Assembly: GCF_007746795.1 (NCBI RefSeq)
Contig: NZ_CP036343.1
Location: 5,493,357 to 5,557,356 of the forward strand
Reading direction: 5' to 3'
Length of the DNA stretch: 64,000 bases
Origin: Gimesia algae
GTDB lineage: Bacteria > Planctomycetota > Planctomycetia > Planctomycetales > Planctomycetaceae
Below, in pieces: positions 26,666 to 34,908 of the stretch. The translations under genes were made by a program, and so were the position numbers. The first letter of the stretch is position 1; every line of letters starts with the position of its first letter. The notes below the pieces were generated by a model. It was not told where the DNA came from. It was given only the letters and a program-made list of their open reading frames with translations, and did not search any database.

Positions 26666-27736
26666 TCAGAGTGATAACGAGTAATACAAACCCATTCCCC
26701 CAAAGTAAAACAACAGCACCAGGGCTGAATCATATCCCATACCCAGAATCGTGCGATCGCGGCGTTCCAGAATCCCCCAGAGATAAATACTGGTAAGTAC
26801 GATCCCGAGCGCAGCCAGAAAACTGGCAGAGGGATCCATGGCTTCGATAATAGAACCATCACGATAGGCAATATCCGCCGGCAGGAAGAGTACCACTTCC
26901 AGCACATTCGTTCCCAGAATATTTGCAACTGCCATACTGTAAGCACCAAAGCGAATCGCAGACCAGGTCGTACTCACTTCAGGCAGACTCGTCGCTAATG
27001 CCACCAGTGTGGCTCCAATCAGGCTCTGTCCCAGACCCGTCTGCTCTGACAGCACTTCTCCGGTTCGAGCCACCAGATAGCCTGAAAACAGAACTCCACA
27101 AGCTGCCAGAGAAAACCAGAGAACCAGGGTACCCGTCGATACCGACTGGTATTCTGCCTGATGCGCGTCTTTGAGATCCCGATTGGACTCGGGGGGTTCT
27201 TCCAGTTCCCCCGCTGGTTTCCAGCGGGGATCCCCTTCATACCGATGAAACGACCAGAGCCCGAAGCCATAGATCACAACCAGCATCATAGACCACATCC
27301 CGACCCCTGCCAGTGTGATTAATTCGCCGGTCATCAGAATCATGATGACCAGGCTTAGCATCAGGATCAGAAAAACTCCCTGCAGCAACAACGCTGCTTT
27401 GGGTGAAAAAAAAGTCAACGGTCGGTTTCGCAGACAGACGATATCCATACCGGCGAGCACAGCGATCTGCAAAGCGACTCCCCCCAGCAGGTTGTTGCCA
27501 GCCAACTCAGCGGCGCCGGATGCACTGGCGGAAATGGTCGTTGCCAGTTCCGGCAGACTGGTCGCTCCCCCCAGCAGCAGTGCGCCTGCAAACGCTTGAC
27601 CAATTCCAGTTCGATCGGCAATCAGATCCACGTAAAGACTTAATTTTGACCCCGCGTACCAGACACCCGCCGCAAACAGGGTAAAGAGTACCAGATTCAG
27701 CCAGATCGAATTTTGTGAGAGATCAAGTAATGACAT
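26666..27736 (-). CDS. Calcium/sodium:proton exchanger family (CaCA) membrane protein
   Basis: The protein has about ten transmembrane segments and the two inverted alpha-repeats of the CaCA superfamily: GALLLGGATSLPELATTISASASGAAELAGNNLLGGVALQ and GATLVALATSLPEVSTTWSAIRFGAYSMAVANILGTNVLE, each with the G-x-T-S-x-PE signature. A hydrophilic loop lies between the halves. It should exchange Ca2+ or Na+ against another cation at the inner membrane. I prefer ATG 27736; ATG 27754 is possible, but a TATTATA box lies almost against it. It is convergent with the dehydrogenase gene. Confidence 0.85.
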   Translation of the reverse strand: MSLLDLSQNSIWLNLVLFTLFAAGVWYAGSKLSLYVDLIADRTGIGQAFAGALLLGGATSLPELATTISASASGAAELAGNNLLGGVALQIAVLAGMDIVCLRNRPLTFFSPKAALLLQGVFLILMLSLVIMILMTGELITLAGVGMWSMMLVVIYGFGLWSFHRYEGDPRWKPAGELEEPPESNRDLKDAHQAEYQSVSTGTLVLWFSLAACGVLFSGYLVARTGEVLSEQTGLGQSLIGATLVALATSLPEVSTTWSAIRFGAYSMAVANILGTNVLEVVLFLPADIAYRDGSIIEAMDPSASFLAALGIVLTSIYLWGILERRDRTILGMGYDSALVLLFYFGGMGLYYSLSL

Positions 27737-28141
27737 GATGTGGACAGCAATCATTTTATAATATGGTGAGAGAACCTCGATTCAGTTTAAATGAGAACAA
27801 CAGCATACTGCTCTGCTTTATATATATACTTTAGGCGAGAAGCAGCCCGCCTTGAAGTCAGTCAGAATGTCCTGCCTCAGCGTCAAACTGTCATGCTCTG
27901 CGTGAGAATATCTATCGCATTTCCGTTCAACATCTCAGATTCCAATTGCCCTTCGAAACATACCCCAACCCAGACCAGAGTCCGTGGGGTGCATAGATCA
28001 GGTTCAGAATTGCATAGCACGACACAAACTTTTTTCTCATGCCCTGAATCTCATTGGAATTCCCTCTATTGGAATGCCTTTTGCATTCTTTGATTCATGT
28101 ACCCGATTTGTAATGGAATTATTTCAAGAAGGAGATGAATC
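27737..28141. other. Intergenic region between exchanger and rhodanese genes
   Basis: About 400 bases of AT-rich sequence hold divergent promoters. Visible elements are a TATTATA box close to the exchanger start (minus strand) and the -24/-12 promoter at 28070 on the plus strand. No coding frame is convincing. Confidence 0.5.
28070..28085 (+). promoter_or_regulatory. Sigma-54 (-24/-12) promoter of the rhodanese gene
   Basis: TGGAATGCCTTTTGCA has GG at 28071-28072 and GC at 28083-28084, with the strict 12-base offset and an intact TTGCA. It lies 57 bases before the rhodanese ATG. Confidence 0.6.
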
Positions 28142-28477
28142 ATGCATCAAATAACAACCACAGAGTTACGTGGAAAAATGCAACGAAACGAAAAAGGCAT
28201 TCTGGTAAATACACTGCCTCAGGAATCTTTTGAGAAGCAACATATTCCTAATTCCATTAATATCCCTCAGGATCAGGATCATTTTGTTTCTCAAGTAGAA
28301 CAGGCGGCGGGCAGTAAAGATCAGGCTGTCGTAGTTTATTGCGCGAATGAGCACTGCAATTCATCAACACAGGCTGCTCAAAAGTTGGAAGCAGCCGGCT
28401 TCACCAACGTCTTTGACTATGAAGGGGGAGCAGAGTCTTGGCGAGAAGCCGGTGAGCAGCTTGTCGCAGGTGCGTAG
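28142..28477 (+). CDS. Rhodanese-like domain protein
   Basis: The 111-residue single-domain protein has typical rhodanese landmarks: ILVNTLPQESFEKQHIPNSINIP at the N-terminus, the active-site loop VVVYCANEHCNSSTQAAQKLEAAGF, and VFDYEGGAESWREAGEQL at the C-terminus. The loop cysteine of YCANEHCNSS should accept sulfane sulfur. A second cysteine inside the loop differs from the usual CxxGxR(S/T). The start follows AAGAAGGAGATGA, a very strong ribosome site. Single-domain rhodaneses serve sulfur transfer or thiol stress responses. It is preceded by its own -24/-12 promoter. Confidence 0.88.
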   Translation: MHQITTTELRGKMQRNEKGILVNTLPQESFEKQHIPNSINIPQDQDHFVSQVEQAAGSKDQAVVVYCANEHCNSSTQAAQKLEAAGFTNVFDYEGGAESWREAGEQLVAGA

Positions 28478-28551
28478 CTTAAATCGTGCTCTTTCGTCGA
28501 TTTAGTCGGAGTAAATGACTGGGTTCAACCTGGTTTAATTTGAGTGTTAGA

Positions 28552-28599
28552 GCTGACCTTAGCAGGAACAACAGGGAACCGTTCCTGCCTGAGGTCAGC
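28552..28599. promoter_or_regulatory. Long hairpin before the stress flavoprotein gene
   Basis: GCTGACCTTAGCAGGAAC and GTTCCTGCCTGAGGTCAGC pair almost fully around an 11-base loop, with one bulge. There is no T-run, so it is not a standard terminator. It sits in the 150-base gap after the rhodanese gene and could be an attenuator, an RNA stability element or a processed leader. Confidence 0.5.
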
Positions 28600-28627
28600 C
28601 TCTCGCTTGCAGAAAGGTACAACAATA

Positions 28628-29143
28628 ATGGATCAGAATGTTAGTGATTCAGGCGAACGACAGAAATCGATCGAGACCCTGCGTGAGATGATTCGCGATA
28701 TTCATATCGCAATGCTGACGACTCGATCGGAGGACGGTGGCTTAAGGAGCCGCCCTATGATTACAGCAAAACATGAATTTGAAGGACAGCTCTGGTTTTT
28801 TACTCACGCGGACGATCCCAAAGTCGGCGAGATTATAAAACAGAACGCGGTCAACCTGGCTTATGCAGACCCGGAGCGAGATTGCTATATCTCCATTACG
28901 GGACAGGCGGAGCTGGTGCGCGATCAACAAAAAATTGAGTTACTCTGGACAGATGAGTTGGAGCAGTGGTTTCCCCAGGGCTTCGCAGATCCGAAGCTGG
29001 CATTGATCTGTGTGAATGTCTCGGAAGCCGAGTACTGGGATGCGAACCAAAATCAACTCAGGGGCATCTTACAGGAACTCTTTTTTGAAACGGAGCAGGA
29101 AGTCAAACATGATCGACTGAAGTGGAGCGATGCCACATCGTAA
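28628..29143 (+). CDS. Pyridoxamine-5'-phosphate-oxidase-like general stress protein
   Basis: The 171-residue product MDQNVSDSGERQKSIETLREMIRDIHIAMLTTRSEDGGLRSRPM has the split-barrel flavin fold of the general stress protein 26 type. Further motifs are GQLWFFTHADDPKVGEI, VNLAYADPERDCYISITGQAELV, WFPQGFADPKLALICV and AEYWD. Family members bind FMN or F420, and their substrates are mostly unknown. An upstream in-frame ATG at 28544 falls before the hairpin at 28552-28599, so I place the start at 28628 after GAAAGG. It ends at a bidirectional terminator. Confidence 0.85.
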   Translation: MDQNVSDSGERQKSIETLREMIRDIHIAMLTTRSEDGGLRSRPMITAKHEFEGQLWFFTHADDPKVGEIIKQNAVNLAYADPERDCYISITGQAELVRDQQKIELLWTDELEQWFPQGFADPKLALICVNVSEAEYWDANQNQLRGILQELFFETEQEVKHDRLKWSDATS

Positions 29144-29162
29144 TGGTCTCGATCCTGCTTCA

Positions 29163-29190
29163 AGGAAAACTGTAGTCACGCCGTTTTCCT
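29163..29190. terminator. Auxiliary hairpin before the main terminator
   Basis: AGGAAAAC and GTTTTCCT form a perfect 8-bp stem around a 12-base loop, 20 bases after the stop codon at 29143. It may protect the transcript end. Confidence 0.45.
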
Positions 29191-29200
29191 GAATCAAAAG

Positions 29201-29246
29201 CAAAACCCCACTGGATTTAATTTCTATAAAATCCGGTGGGGTTTTG
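29201..29246. terminator. Bidirectional rho-independent terminator
   Basis: CAAAACCCCACTGGATTT pairs with AAATCCGGTGGGGTTTTG (18 bp, one mismatch) around a 10-base loop. The A-rich left flank and T-rich right side let it work for both convergent genes: the flavoprotein gene ending at 29143 and the helical protein gene ending at 29270. Confidence 0.85.
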
Positions 29247-29269
29247 TGATTATTGATGGTACCCGTTGA

Positions 29270-29749
29270 TCAGGCCCTTTTATGTGTCCTGCTTTCCACA
29301 AGTTCTGAATCCTGCTGTTTCTGGCTCTGTTGCGCCACCACAGCCTGTTCATATTCCTGCAGTTGTTGAAACAACTCGTGAACTCGAGGTGCCGACGATG
29401 CCTGAGACAAAGTCTCATACAGATCGATCAAGGCCTGTCGAAAACGAATATTCAAATCGGTCAGATCATCGAGTGTCATTTCACGCTTGATCACGATCGA
29501 ATCAATCTGGCGGCGGACTTCTTCGTCAGGGAAATATTGCAACCAGGTATCCAGCACACCTTCCGCAACACGCTTCTCGTACCCTGAAAGTGCGGCCTGC
29601 CAGTGTAACTCATGCTGTCGCAACTGTTGTGATAACCATTCTACTGAATCGGAATCTGCTTCCTGCGAAACACGATCTAAAGCCTGGCGCATCTGCTTAT
29701 GGAATGATTCCACAAGTTCCAGAATGTCTTGTACTTTATGATATGCCAT
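29270..29749 (-). CDS. Unrecognised all-helical protein, stress-region orphan
   Basis: The 159-residue product (MAYHKVQDILELVESFHKQMRQALDRVSQEADSDS...) is rich in Glu, Gln, Leu and Ala and predicts as four or five long amphipathic helices, with no signal peptide or membrane segment. I do not recognise a family; the spacing suggests a helical bundle (HKQM, RQHELHWQAAL), but a metal site cannot be claimed. It has a perfect GGAGG ribosome site and a candidate -24/-12 promoter 41 bases upstream. The C-terminal 25 residues are hydrophilic and probably disordered. Confidence 0.75.
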   Translation of the reverse strand: MAYHKVQDILELVESFHKQMRQALDRVSQEADSDSVEWLSQQLRQHELHWQAALSGYEKRVAEGVLDTWLQYFPDEEVRRQIDSIVIKREMTLDDLTDLNIRFRQALIDLYETLSQASSAPRVHELFQQLQEYEQAVVAQQSQKQQDSELVESRTHKRA

Positions 29750-29788
29750 CGTTATTCCTCCTTTATATATAGAGATACTAACTGTATG

Positions 29789-29804
29789 AGCAACTTATGT
29801 ACCG
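29789..29804 (-). promoter_or_regulatory. Candidate sigma-54 promoter of the helical protein gene
   Basis: On the minus strand the sequence reads CGGTACATAAGTTGCT: GG (29803-29802) and GC (29791-29790) are 12 bases apart and TTGCT is intact, but the -24 half is weaker than consensus. It lies about 40 bases before the start at 29749. Confidence 0.5.
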
Positions 29805-30038
29805 GAACGACAAGAGAAATAACCGCCTGTTCTGATCCAAAACAGTGTCATTTCTGCTGAAAACTGATGGCACAACGCTCGTACTGCGCGCTGACCACTC
29901 ACCAGGATTGAAATTGCTGGTGTGCACAGGTCCAACGGGAAATCGGCTTTTTGTAGACGCCTTCCCGGGATCAGGGTAAACTGGAAGTATCAGACGTCGT
30001 TTCCTTATTGTTACTTAAACATTCCTGCAGGAGTCCTG

Positions 30039-30458
30039 ATGTCGCATTTACCATGGAAGCCGATTCGCCTGCGAAATCTTGAACAGGAGATCGATCAGGC
30101 ATTTGATCAACTGATTTATGGACAGTGGGGGTTATGCCCCCCCAGCGGAAACTGGCAACCAGAAATTGATATTTTTGAGACACTCGACTTTTATCTGGTG
30201 GAAGCCGATGTTCCCGGCGTCGATCCGGACGAAATTCATGTGACGGTGGATCAGCATTCCCTGACCATTTCCGGCTGGAGGCGATCCGGCTGCGTGGAGC
30301 ATTCTGCCCAGGGAGTCTGCATCGAGCGTCGACAGGGGAGTTTTGTCCGTCACATCCCCCTCGACCAGGCTGTCGACCCTTATCACGTCAAACGGGAGAA
30401 TCAGGCCGGCATTCTGCGTCTGCAAATCCCCAAACAGAAACACAGACCCCCTGCTTAA
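30039..30458 (+). CDS. Hsp20/alpha-crystallin small heat-shock protein
   Basis: ATG 30039 follows GCAGGAG and gives 139 residues. The alpha-crystallin domain covers about residues 38-135: PEIDIFETLDFYLVEADVPGVDPDEIHVTVDQHSLTISGWRR, then GSFVRHIPLDQAVD, ending in GILRLQIPKQK, which matches the family's G-x-L-x-hydrophobic-x-P motif. It is an ATP-independent holdase. The N-terminal arm is short. The Lon-like protease gene follows after 26 bases, so chaperone and protease are probably cotranscribed. Upstream I see only a partial -24/-12 match. Confidence 0.92.
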   Translation: MSHLPWKPIRLRNLEQEIDQAFDQLIYGQWGLCPPSGNWQPEIDIFETLDFYLVEADVPGVDPDEIHVTVDQHSLTISGWRRSGCVEHSAQGVCIERRQGSFVRHIPLDQAVDPYHVKRENQAGILRLQIPKQKHRPPA

Positions 30459-30484
30459 CTGATGAACTGACTGGTGAGAATTAA

Positions 30485-32962
30485 ATGACCGAACAGACGG
30501 AATTCCGTGAACTGACCTCTGATGAAGTAACATTAAAACTGGATCCGAAATCGTTCGGTTTTAAATCGACACAGGAACTGGAGCCACTGACAGAAATTGT
30601 CGGACAGCCACGCGTCTTGAGGGCTCTGGAACTGGGAACAGGCATCAGGCATCCTAATTATCACATCTATCTTGCCGGACTCGTAGGCACAGGTCGAAAC
30701 GAACTCATCACCCACGCCCTCCGCGAACGGATTCTGGATGATTCCATTCCGGATGACTGGATCTATGTGAATAACTTCGAAGAACCCGACTGCCCATTGG
30801 CCATCAGTCTGCCCACTGGTCAGGGGATACTGTTCCGCTCAGAAATGGAAGCGTTGATTGAACGACTTCAGGAATCCCTACCGAAAGCGTTCAAGGAAGA
30901 AGATTTCAGTAATGAAAAAGAAAAACTGCGGCAGATCTACCGCAAACGCGGGGAGGAGGTATTCGACAAACTTCAGAATCTGGCCAGCCAGCATGAATTG
31001 ACCGTGCAGCAAATGCCCAATGGCGAGATCCTGTTTATTCCTCTTAAAGATAATCGCCCGATGACCCAAAAGGAAATTGAGCAGCTCACACCGGAAGAAA
31101 TGCAGGAACTGGAAAGCCACCAGGACGAACTGGTGGGCATGGCGGGACGCGTCCTGCAGGAACAGCGGGAAATTCAGCGTCAACTCTCTGTCGATGTCAG
31201 GGAAGTGGCACGCCGTTTCGCGATCCAGATTGTCGACCCGCTGGTCAATGAACTCCAGCAGAAGTTCAAGATCCCCAAGCTCAAAGACTGGCTGGCGCGT
31301 TTCAAAACTCATGTAATCAGTCATTTGAATCTCTTCCGTGATCTCGCGGATATGCCTCCTCAGGCCGCAGCGATGCTCACGGGTGAAGGTGGACTGGATC
31401 CCGAACAGCGTTTCCTTGACTATCGTGTCAATGTGGTGGTCGATAACAGCCACTTAAAAGAACCCCCCATCATTGTGGAAGATGCGCCCAATTATCGTAA
31501 TCTGTTTGGGACAATAGAACGCGTTGTCGATCGTGCCGGTCGCGTCATTACCAATTTCACACGGATTAAATCGGGCAGCCTGTTGAAAGCCAACGGGGGA
31601 TATCTGATTGTCAATCTGATGGATGCTTTGGTGGAACCCTTCGTCTGGAAAGAACTGAAGCGGACTCTCAAAAATCAGTCACTGGAAATTCAGGCCCAGG
31701 ACCAGTTTTCCATGTTTACCGTATCGGCACTGCAACCAGAGTCGATTCCCCTCAAAGTCCGCCTGGTCGCGTTTGGAGAACCGCTGATCTACCATCTGCT
31801 GTATCTGCATGATGAAGATTTTCGTGAAATATTCCGTGTGAAAGCAGACTTCAATGACGAACAGGACCGGGATCAGGAGACCGCACTGATTTATGGACGC
31901 CTGGTACGCCAGCTCTCGGAGAAAGAAGGACTGCTCCCCTTCAAGGCCTCCGCGGTAGCAGAACTGATTCGTGTCGGATCGAGGCTGGCCAGTCATCAGA
32001 AAAAAGTCACTTCCATCTTCAGTCATGTCGGGGACGTCGCCCGCGAAGCCAGCTTCTGGGCCAGCAAAGACAAGAAGAAAGTGGTGCAGCCGGAATACGT
32101 ACGTCAGGCCATGCAGGAACGCATTTTTCGGTCTGATATGGTTGCTGAGAAAATACGGGACCTGATCGCAGACGGCACACTGCTGATACAGCTGGAAGGA
32201 ACCCGGATCAGTCAGATCAACGGTCTGGCAGTGGCTGATCTGGGTGATTATGCATTCGGACGCCCTTCCCGACTCACAGCCAGTGTGGGGGTTGGCGCGG
32301 CGGGGATCATCAACATCGAACGCGAAAGCCGCATGAGTGGTAACACCTACGATAAAGCCATGCTGATTCTGGAAGGACTCTTACGCAACTTATACGCCAG
32401 CGAACAACCTTTGACACTCACAGCCAGCATCGCCATGGAACAAAGTTATGGCGGCATTGACGGTGACAGCGCGTCTGTCGCAGAACTACTCTGCCTGCTC
32501 AGTGCCATTGCCGAAGTGCCGCTGCGACAGGATATCGCTGTCACAGGCTCCATCAATCAATGGGGAGAAGTTCAAGCCATCGGTGGTGTGAATGAAAAAA
32601 TTGAAGGCTTCTTCGATGTCTGTCATGCCTATGGTTTGACGGGCACACAAGGAGTTTGTATCCCCGCGTCCAATGTACAGAACCTGGTACTGCGTGATGA
32701 TGTCGTGCAGGCAATCCAACAGGGTCAGTTTCATGTCTGGGCCGTTTCCAATCTCAACCAGGCAATCGAACTGTTTACCGGAATTCCCGCGGGAGACGCT
32801 TCTGAGAAAAACAGTTTTCACGGCCTGGTCCTGAATCGACTCACCGAAATCGCACAACTCCTGCTGGAACAGAAAATGACCGATACAGGTCGCCTGCTCT
32901 GGATCCCGGGCACTCCCCTCGACCTCCCCTCTGATCCACGGCCCCCCTTGCCAGGACAATAA
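30485..32962 (+). CDS. Lon-like ATP-dependent protease (AAA_32 / LonB-C type)
   Basis: The N-terminal half resembles the AAA_32 Lon-like family: LTEIVGQPRVLRALELGTGIRHPNYHIYLAGLVGTGRNELI, with Arg for the Walker A lysine as in many members, and a long coiled insertion (LPKAFKEEDFSNEKEKLRQIYRKRGEEVFDKL...). Further motifs are NYRNLFGTIERVVDRAGRVITNFTRIKSGSLLKANGGYLIVNLMDAL. The C-terminal Lon protease domain has Ser662 in YGGIDGDSASVAELLCLLSA and Lys705 in GGVNEKIEGFFD, the complete Ser-Lys dyad. It acts in the cytoplasm on unfolded or damaged proteins. It follows the Hsp20 gene. Confidence 0.92.
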   Translation: MTEQTEFRELTSDEVTLKLDPKSFGFKSTQELEPLTEIVGQPRVLRALELGTGIRHPNYHIYLAGLVGTGRNELITHALRERILDDSIPDDWIYVNNFEEPDCPLAISLPTGQGILFRSEMEALIERLQESLPKAFKEEDFSNEKEKLRQIYRKRGEEVFDKLQNLASQHELTVQQMPNGEILFIPLKDNRPMTQKEIEQLTPEEMQELESHQDELVGMAGRVLQEQREIQRQLSVDVREVARRFAIQIVDPLVNELQQKFKIPKLKDWLARFKTHVISHLNLFRDLADMPPQAAAMLTGEGGLDPEQRFLDYRVNVVVDNSHLKEPPIIVEDAPNYRNLFGTIERVVDRAGRVITNFTRIKSGSLLKANGGYLIVNLMDALVEPFVWKELKRTLKNQSLEIQAQDQFSMFTVSALQPESIPLKVRLVAFGEPLIYHLLYLHDEDFREIFRVKADFNDEQDRDQETALIYGRLVRQLSEKEGLLPFKASAVAELIRVGSRLASHQKKVTSIFSHVGDVAREASFWASKDKKKVVQPEYVRQAMQERIFRSDMVAEKIRDLIADGTLLIQLEGTRISQINGLAVADLGDYAFGRPSRLTASVGVGAAGIINIERESRMSGNTYDKAMLILEGLLRNLYASEQPLTLTASIAMEQSYGGIDGDSASVAELLCLLSAIAEVPLRQDIAVTGSINQWGEVQAIGGVNEKIEGFFDVCHAYGLTGTQGVCIPASNVQNLVLRDDVVQAIQQGQFHVWAVSNLNQAIELFTGIPAGDASEKNSFHGLVLNRLTEIAQLLLEQKMTDTGRLLWIPGTPLDLPSDPRPPLPGQ

Positions 32963-33355
32963 ATTCTGCTGGGTCGATGCCGCTTTCAACCCTTAAGCAG
33001 ATTTACCTTTTCCGCTGCGCCCATTCCACTTAATCATGCAAGTACTGTTTATTTCCTGAGCAGATCCTCTCGCAAAGTCACGCAGACGCCTGTCACGGTT
33101 CTTTTGCATCGTCTCTTGAAACCAGCAGCAGTTAATTCAACGTAAAGCTGTTTTCTAAAGTACCTTACAATGATTCGTATCGCGATCTGCTTCAGGACGC
33201 CGGTATCAGTTCAACCAGTAATTCAGCCTGAACCAGAGGCAGAAACATTATTTTAACTTTATTTCCTAATAATCATTAACAATGGCATCCGAATTGCATA
33301 AACTATCTCTCATGTCTGTAAATCCTTCCTTCATTATCCTCACAGGACTCCTACC
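32963..33355. other. Intergenic region before the pilin-like gene
   Basis: About 390 AT-rich bases follow the Lon-like gene. The only strong element is the -24/-12 promoter at 33283. I see no terminator with a T-run directly after the Lon-like gene and no coding frame. Confidence 0.5.
33283..33298 (+). promoter_or_regulatory. Sigma-54 (-24/-12) promoter of the DUF1559 gene
   Basis: TGGCATCCGAATTGCA has GG at 33284-33285 and GC at 33296-33297, 12 bases apart, with TGGCA and TTGCA both intact. It lies about 58 bases before the pilin-like ATG. Type IV pilin genes are classically RpoN-dependent. Confidence 0.7.
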
Positions 33356-34357
33356 ATGCTGCATCCAAAACCTCGAAAACGTGGCTTCACATTGATTGAA
33401 TTGCTGGTGGTGATCGCCATCATCGCCATTCTGATCGCGCTGTTACTGCCTGCAGTGCAACAGGCGCGCGAAGCAGCCAGACGCTCCACCTGCAAAAACA
33501 ATATGAAGCAGCTGGGACTGGCCATGCACAACTACAATGAAATCTACACTTCATTGCCAATTGGCACACAGACGGGGTCCTATCCCAACTGGCGTGTCGC
33601 TATCCTGCCTTACATTGACCAGGCCAATGTGTATGCTCAATTAACGAGAGCCAATGGCTACTGGGCGCACTCTGGTTTTCCCGGCAATACGGTTCTGTAT
33701 TCCGTGAGGTTACCCGTTTATAAATGCCCTTCGAATCCAGGCGGAATGACCAATATTACGGACTTCAGTCTGTCAAAGAGCAATTCCGATTCCAGCCTGC
33801 AGAGTATGATCATTGACTACGTCGGCATCTCGGGCGCCACTCCCGATCCGGCTGGCCGTACAAATGTCTGTACGGGTGACGTACTGGCCAGCAGTTCCAG
33901 CAACTGCAACTCCGGCATGTTGATCCCTTATGTCAGCAGACGTTTTCGTGACTGTACCGACGGAACCTCCAACACGATACTTGTTGCTGAACAGTCCGGT
34001 CTGGTGAATGGAGTTCAGAAAAGTGCGAATGCACTGGGTGCCTGGCATGGCTGGGCCAATGCCACTCTGTCAACCTGGAACGCAGGCACCACTTTGCCAA
34101 TGGCTTCAGGTGGGTACTACTATGCAGCCGGCAGTACAACAGTCCGCTACCCTCCCAACTCGTACTGGAAATCGGGTGCCCCGACTCAGGGTGCCAGTGC
34201 CTACTCGGCAAATACCATACTCAATTCGCATCATACTGGAGGAGTCCATGGGGTTCTGACTGACGGATCTGTTCGATTTATTTCCGAGAATGTCGATATG
34301 GATACTCTCAGACAACTCTGCGTCCGTGACGACGGAAAAGTGATTGGCGAGTATTAA
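33356..34357 (+). CDS. DUF1559 pilin-like protein with N-terminal methylation motif
   Basis: The N-terminus [56 protein letters not shown] is the prepilin cleavage and methylation motif (G|FTLIE) followed by the long hydrophobic helix. The C-terminal part has family marks: CTDGTSNTILVAEQS and NSHHTGGVHGVLTDGSVRFISENVD. DUF1559 proteins are massively expanded in planctomycetes and probably assemble type II secretion or pilus-like fibres. The upstream -24/-12 promoter sets it apart from the second DUF1559 gene. A lipoprotein gene follows. Confidence 0.95.
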   Translation: MLHPKPRKRGFTLIELLVVIAIIAILIALLLPAVQQAREAARRSTCKNNMKQLGLAMHNYNEIYTSLPIGTQTGSYPNWRVAILPYIDQANVYAQLTRANGYWAHSGFPGNTVLYSVRLPVYKCPSNPGGMTNITDFSLSKSNSDSSLQSMIIDYVGISGATPDPAGRTNVCTGDVLASSSSNCNSGMLIPYVSRRFRDCTDGTSNTILVAEQSGLVNGVQKSANALGAWHGWANATLSTWNAGTTLPMASGGYYYAAGSTTVRYPPNSYWKSGAPTQGASAYSANTILNSHHTGGVHGVLTDGSVRFISENVDMDTLRQLCVRDDGKVIGEY

Positions 34358-34452
34358 ACCATCGTTCCCGTATTCCCTGACAGATTTTGCCTGTGTGCCC
34401 TCTGTCAGGGAAATCATTCACAGTACACTTTATCAAATATTCAGCTCGAAAA

Positions 34453-34908
34453 ATGAAAAATACGATCCCCAAAGCTGCCTGCAGCAACCTCAAATTCACA
34501 CTGGTCATCAGCGGCTGTGCCCTGCTCTGCGTCCTGGAACTTTCCGGCTGCAGCCGCACGCCCGGTGCGGAAAAACCCCGCGGTGCTGTGACCATCCAGA
34601 TTACAAATGGAACCGATCCCGTTACGGAAGGTCAGGTCGATCTGGTCAATGAACAAACCGGAGAAGGTGGAGGCGGCACCTTGAACAGCGATGGAACAGC
34701 CAGCCTGGAGATGGTCGCACTCGGGACTTATACAGTCACCGTAAATCCCCCCCCACAGGAACCGGTCGTACCAGGGCAGGCTCCCCCTGCAGTTAAAAAT
34801 TATGAAAACATCCCGACGCAGGTACGTAAAATCAATACCAGCCCTTTGAAGCTGAAAGTCAAATCGGGATCCAATGAGTTCGCCTTTGATCTCAAGCAGA
34901 CGGACTAA
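34453..34908 (+). CDS. Small lipoprotein with carboxypeptidase-regulatory-like fold
   Basis: From ATG 34453 the 151-residue product has a lipobox, LCVLELSGCSRTPGAEKP, so it is probably anchored by a lipidated cysteine. The rest, VTIQITNGTDPVTEGQVDLVNEQTGEGGGGTLNSDGTASLEMVALGTYTVTV, is a beta-sandwich of the CarboxypepD_reg/transthyretin-like type. Such lipoproteins regularly follow DUF1559 genes in planctomycetes. The longer frame from 34387 covers the intergenic gap and is not preferred. The gene lies 95 bases after the pilin-like gene. Confidence 0.82.
   Translation: MKNTIPKAACSNLKFTLVISGCALLCVLELSGCSRTPGAEKPRGAVTIQITNGTDPVTEGQVDLVNEQTGEGGGGTLNSDGTASLEMVALGTYTVTVNPPPQEPVVPGQAPPAVKNYENIPTQVRKINTSPLKLKVKSGSNEFAFDLKQTD

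Noticed and set aside
28001..28013. GGTTCAGAATTGC as a second sigma-54 site before the rhodanese gene
   Set aside because: GG and GC are 11 rather than 12 bases apart; the site at 28070 fits better.
29868..29917. Possible -24/-12 promoters of the Hsp20 gene (TGGCAC at 29868; AGGATTGAAATTGC at 29904)
   Set aside because: The first lacks a GC at the required distance, and the second has only 11 bases between GG and GC.
29951..30038. Longer start of the Hsp20 gene at 29922
   Set aside because: The ATG at 30039 has GCAGGAG and gives the normal length; the extension is not conserved-looking.
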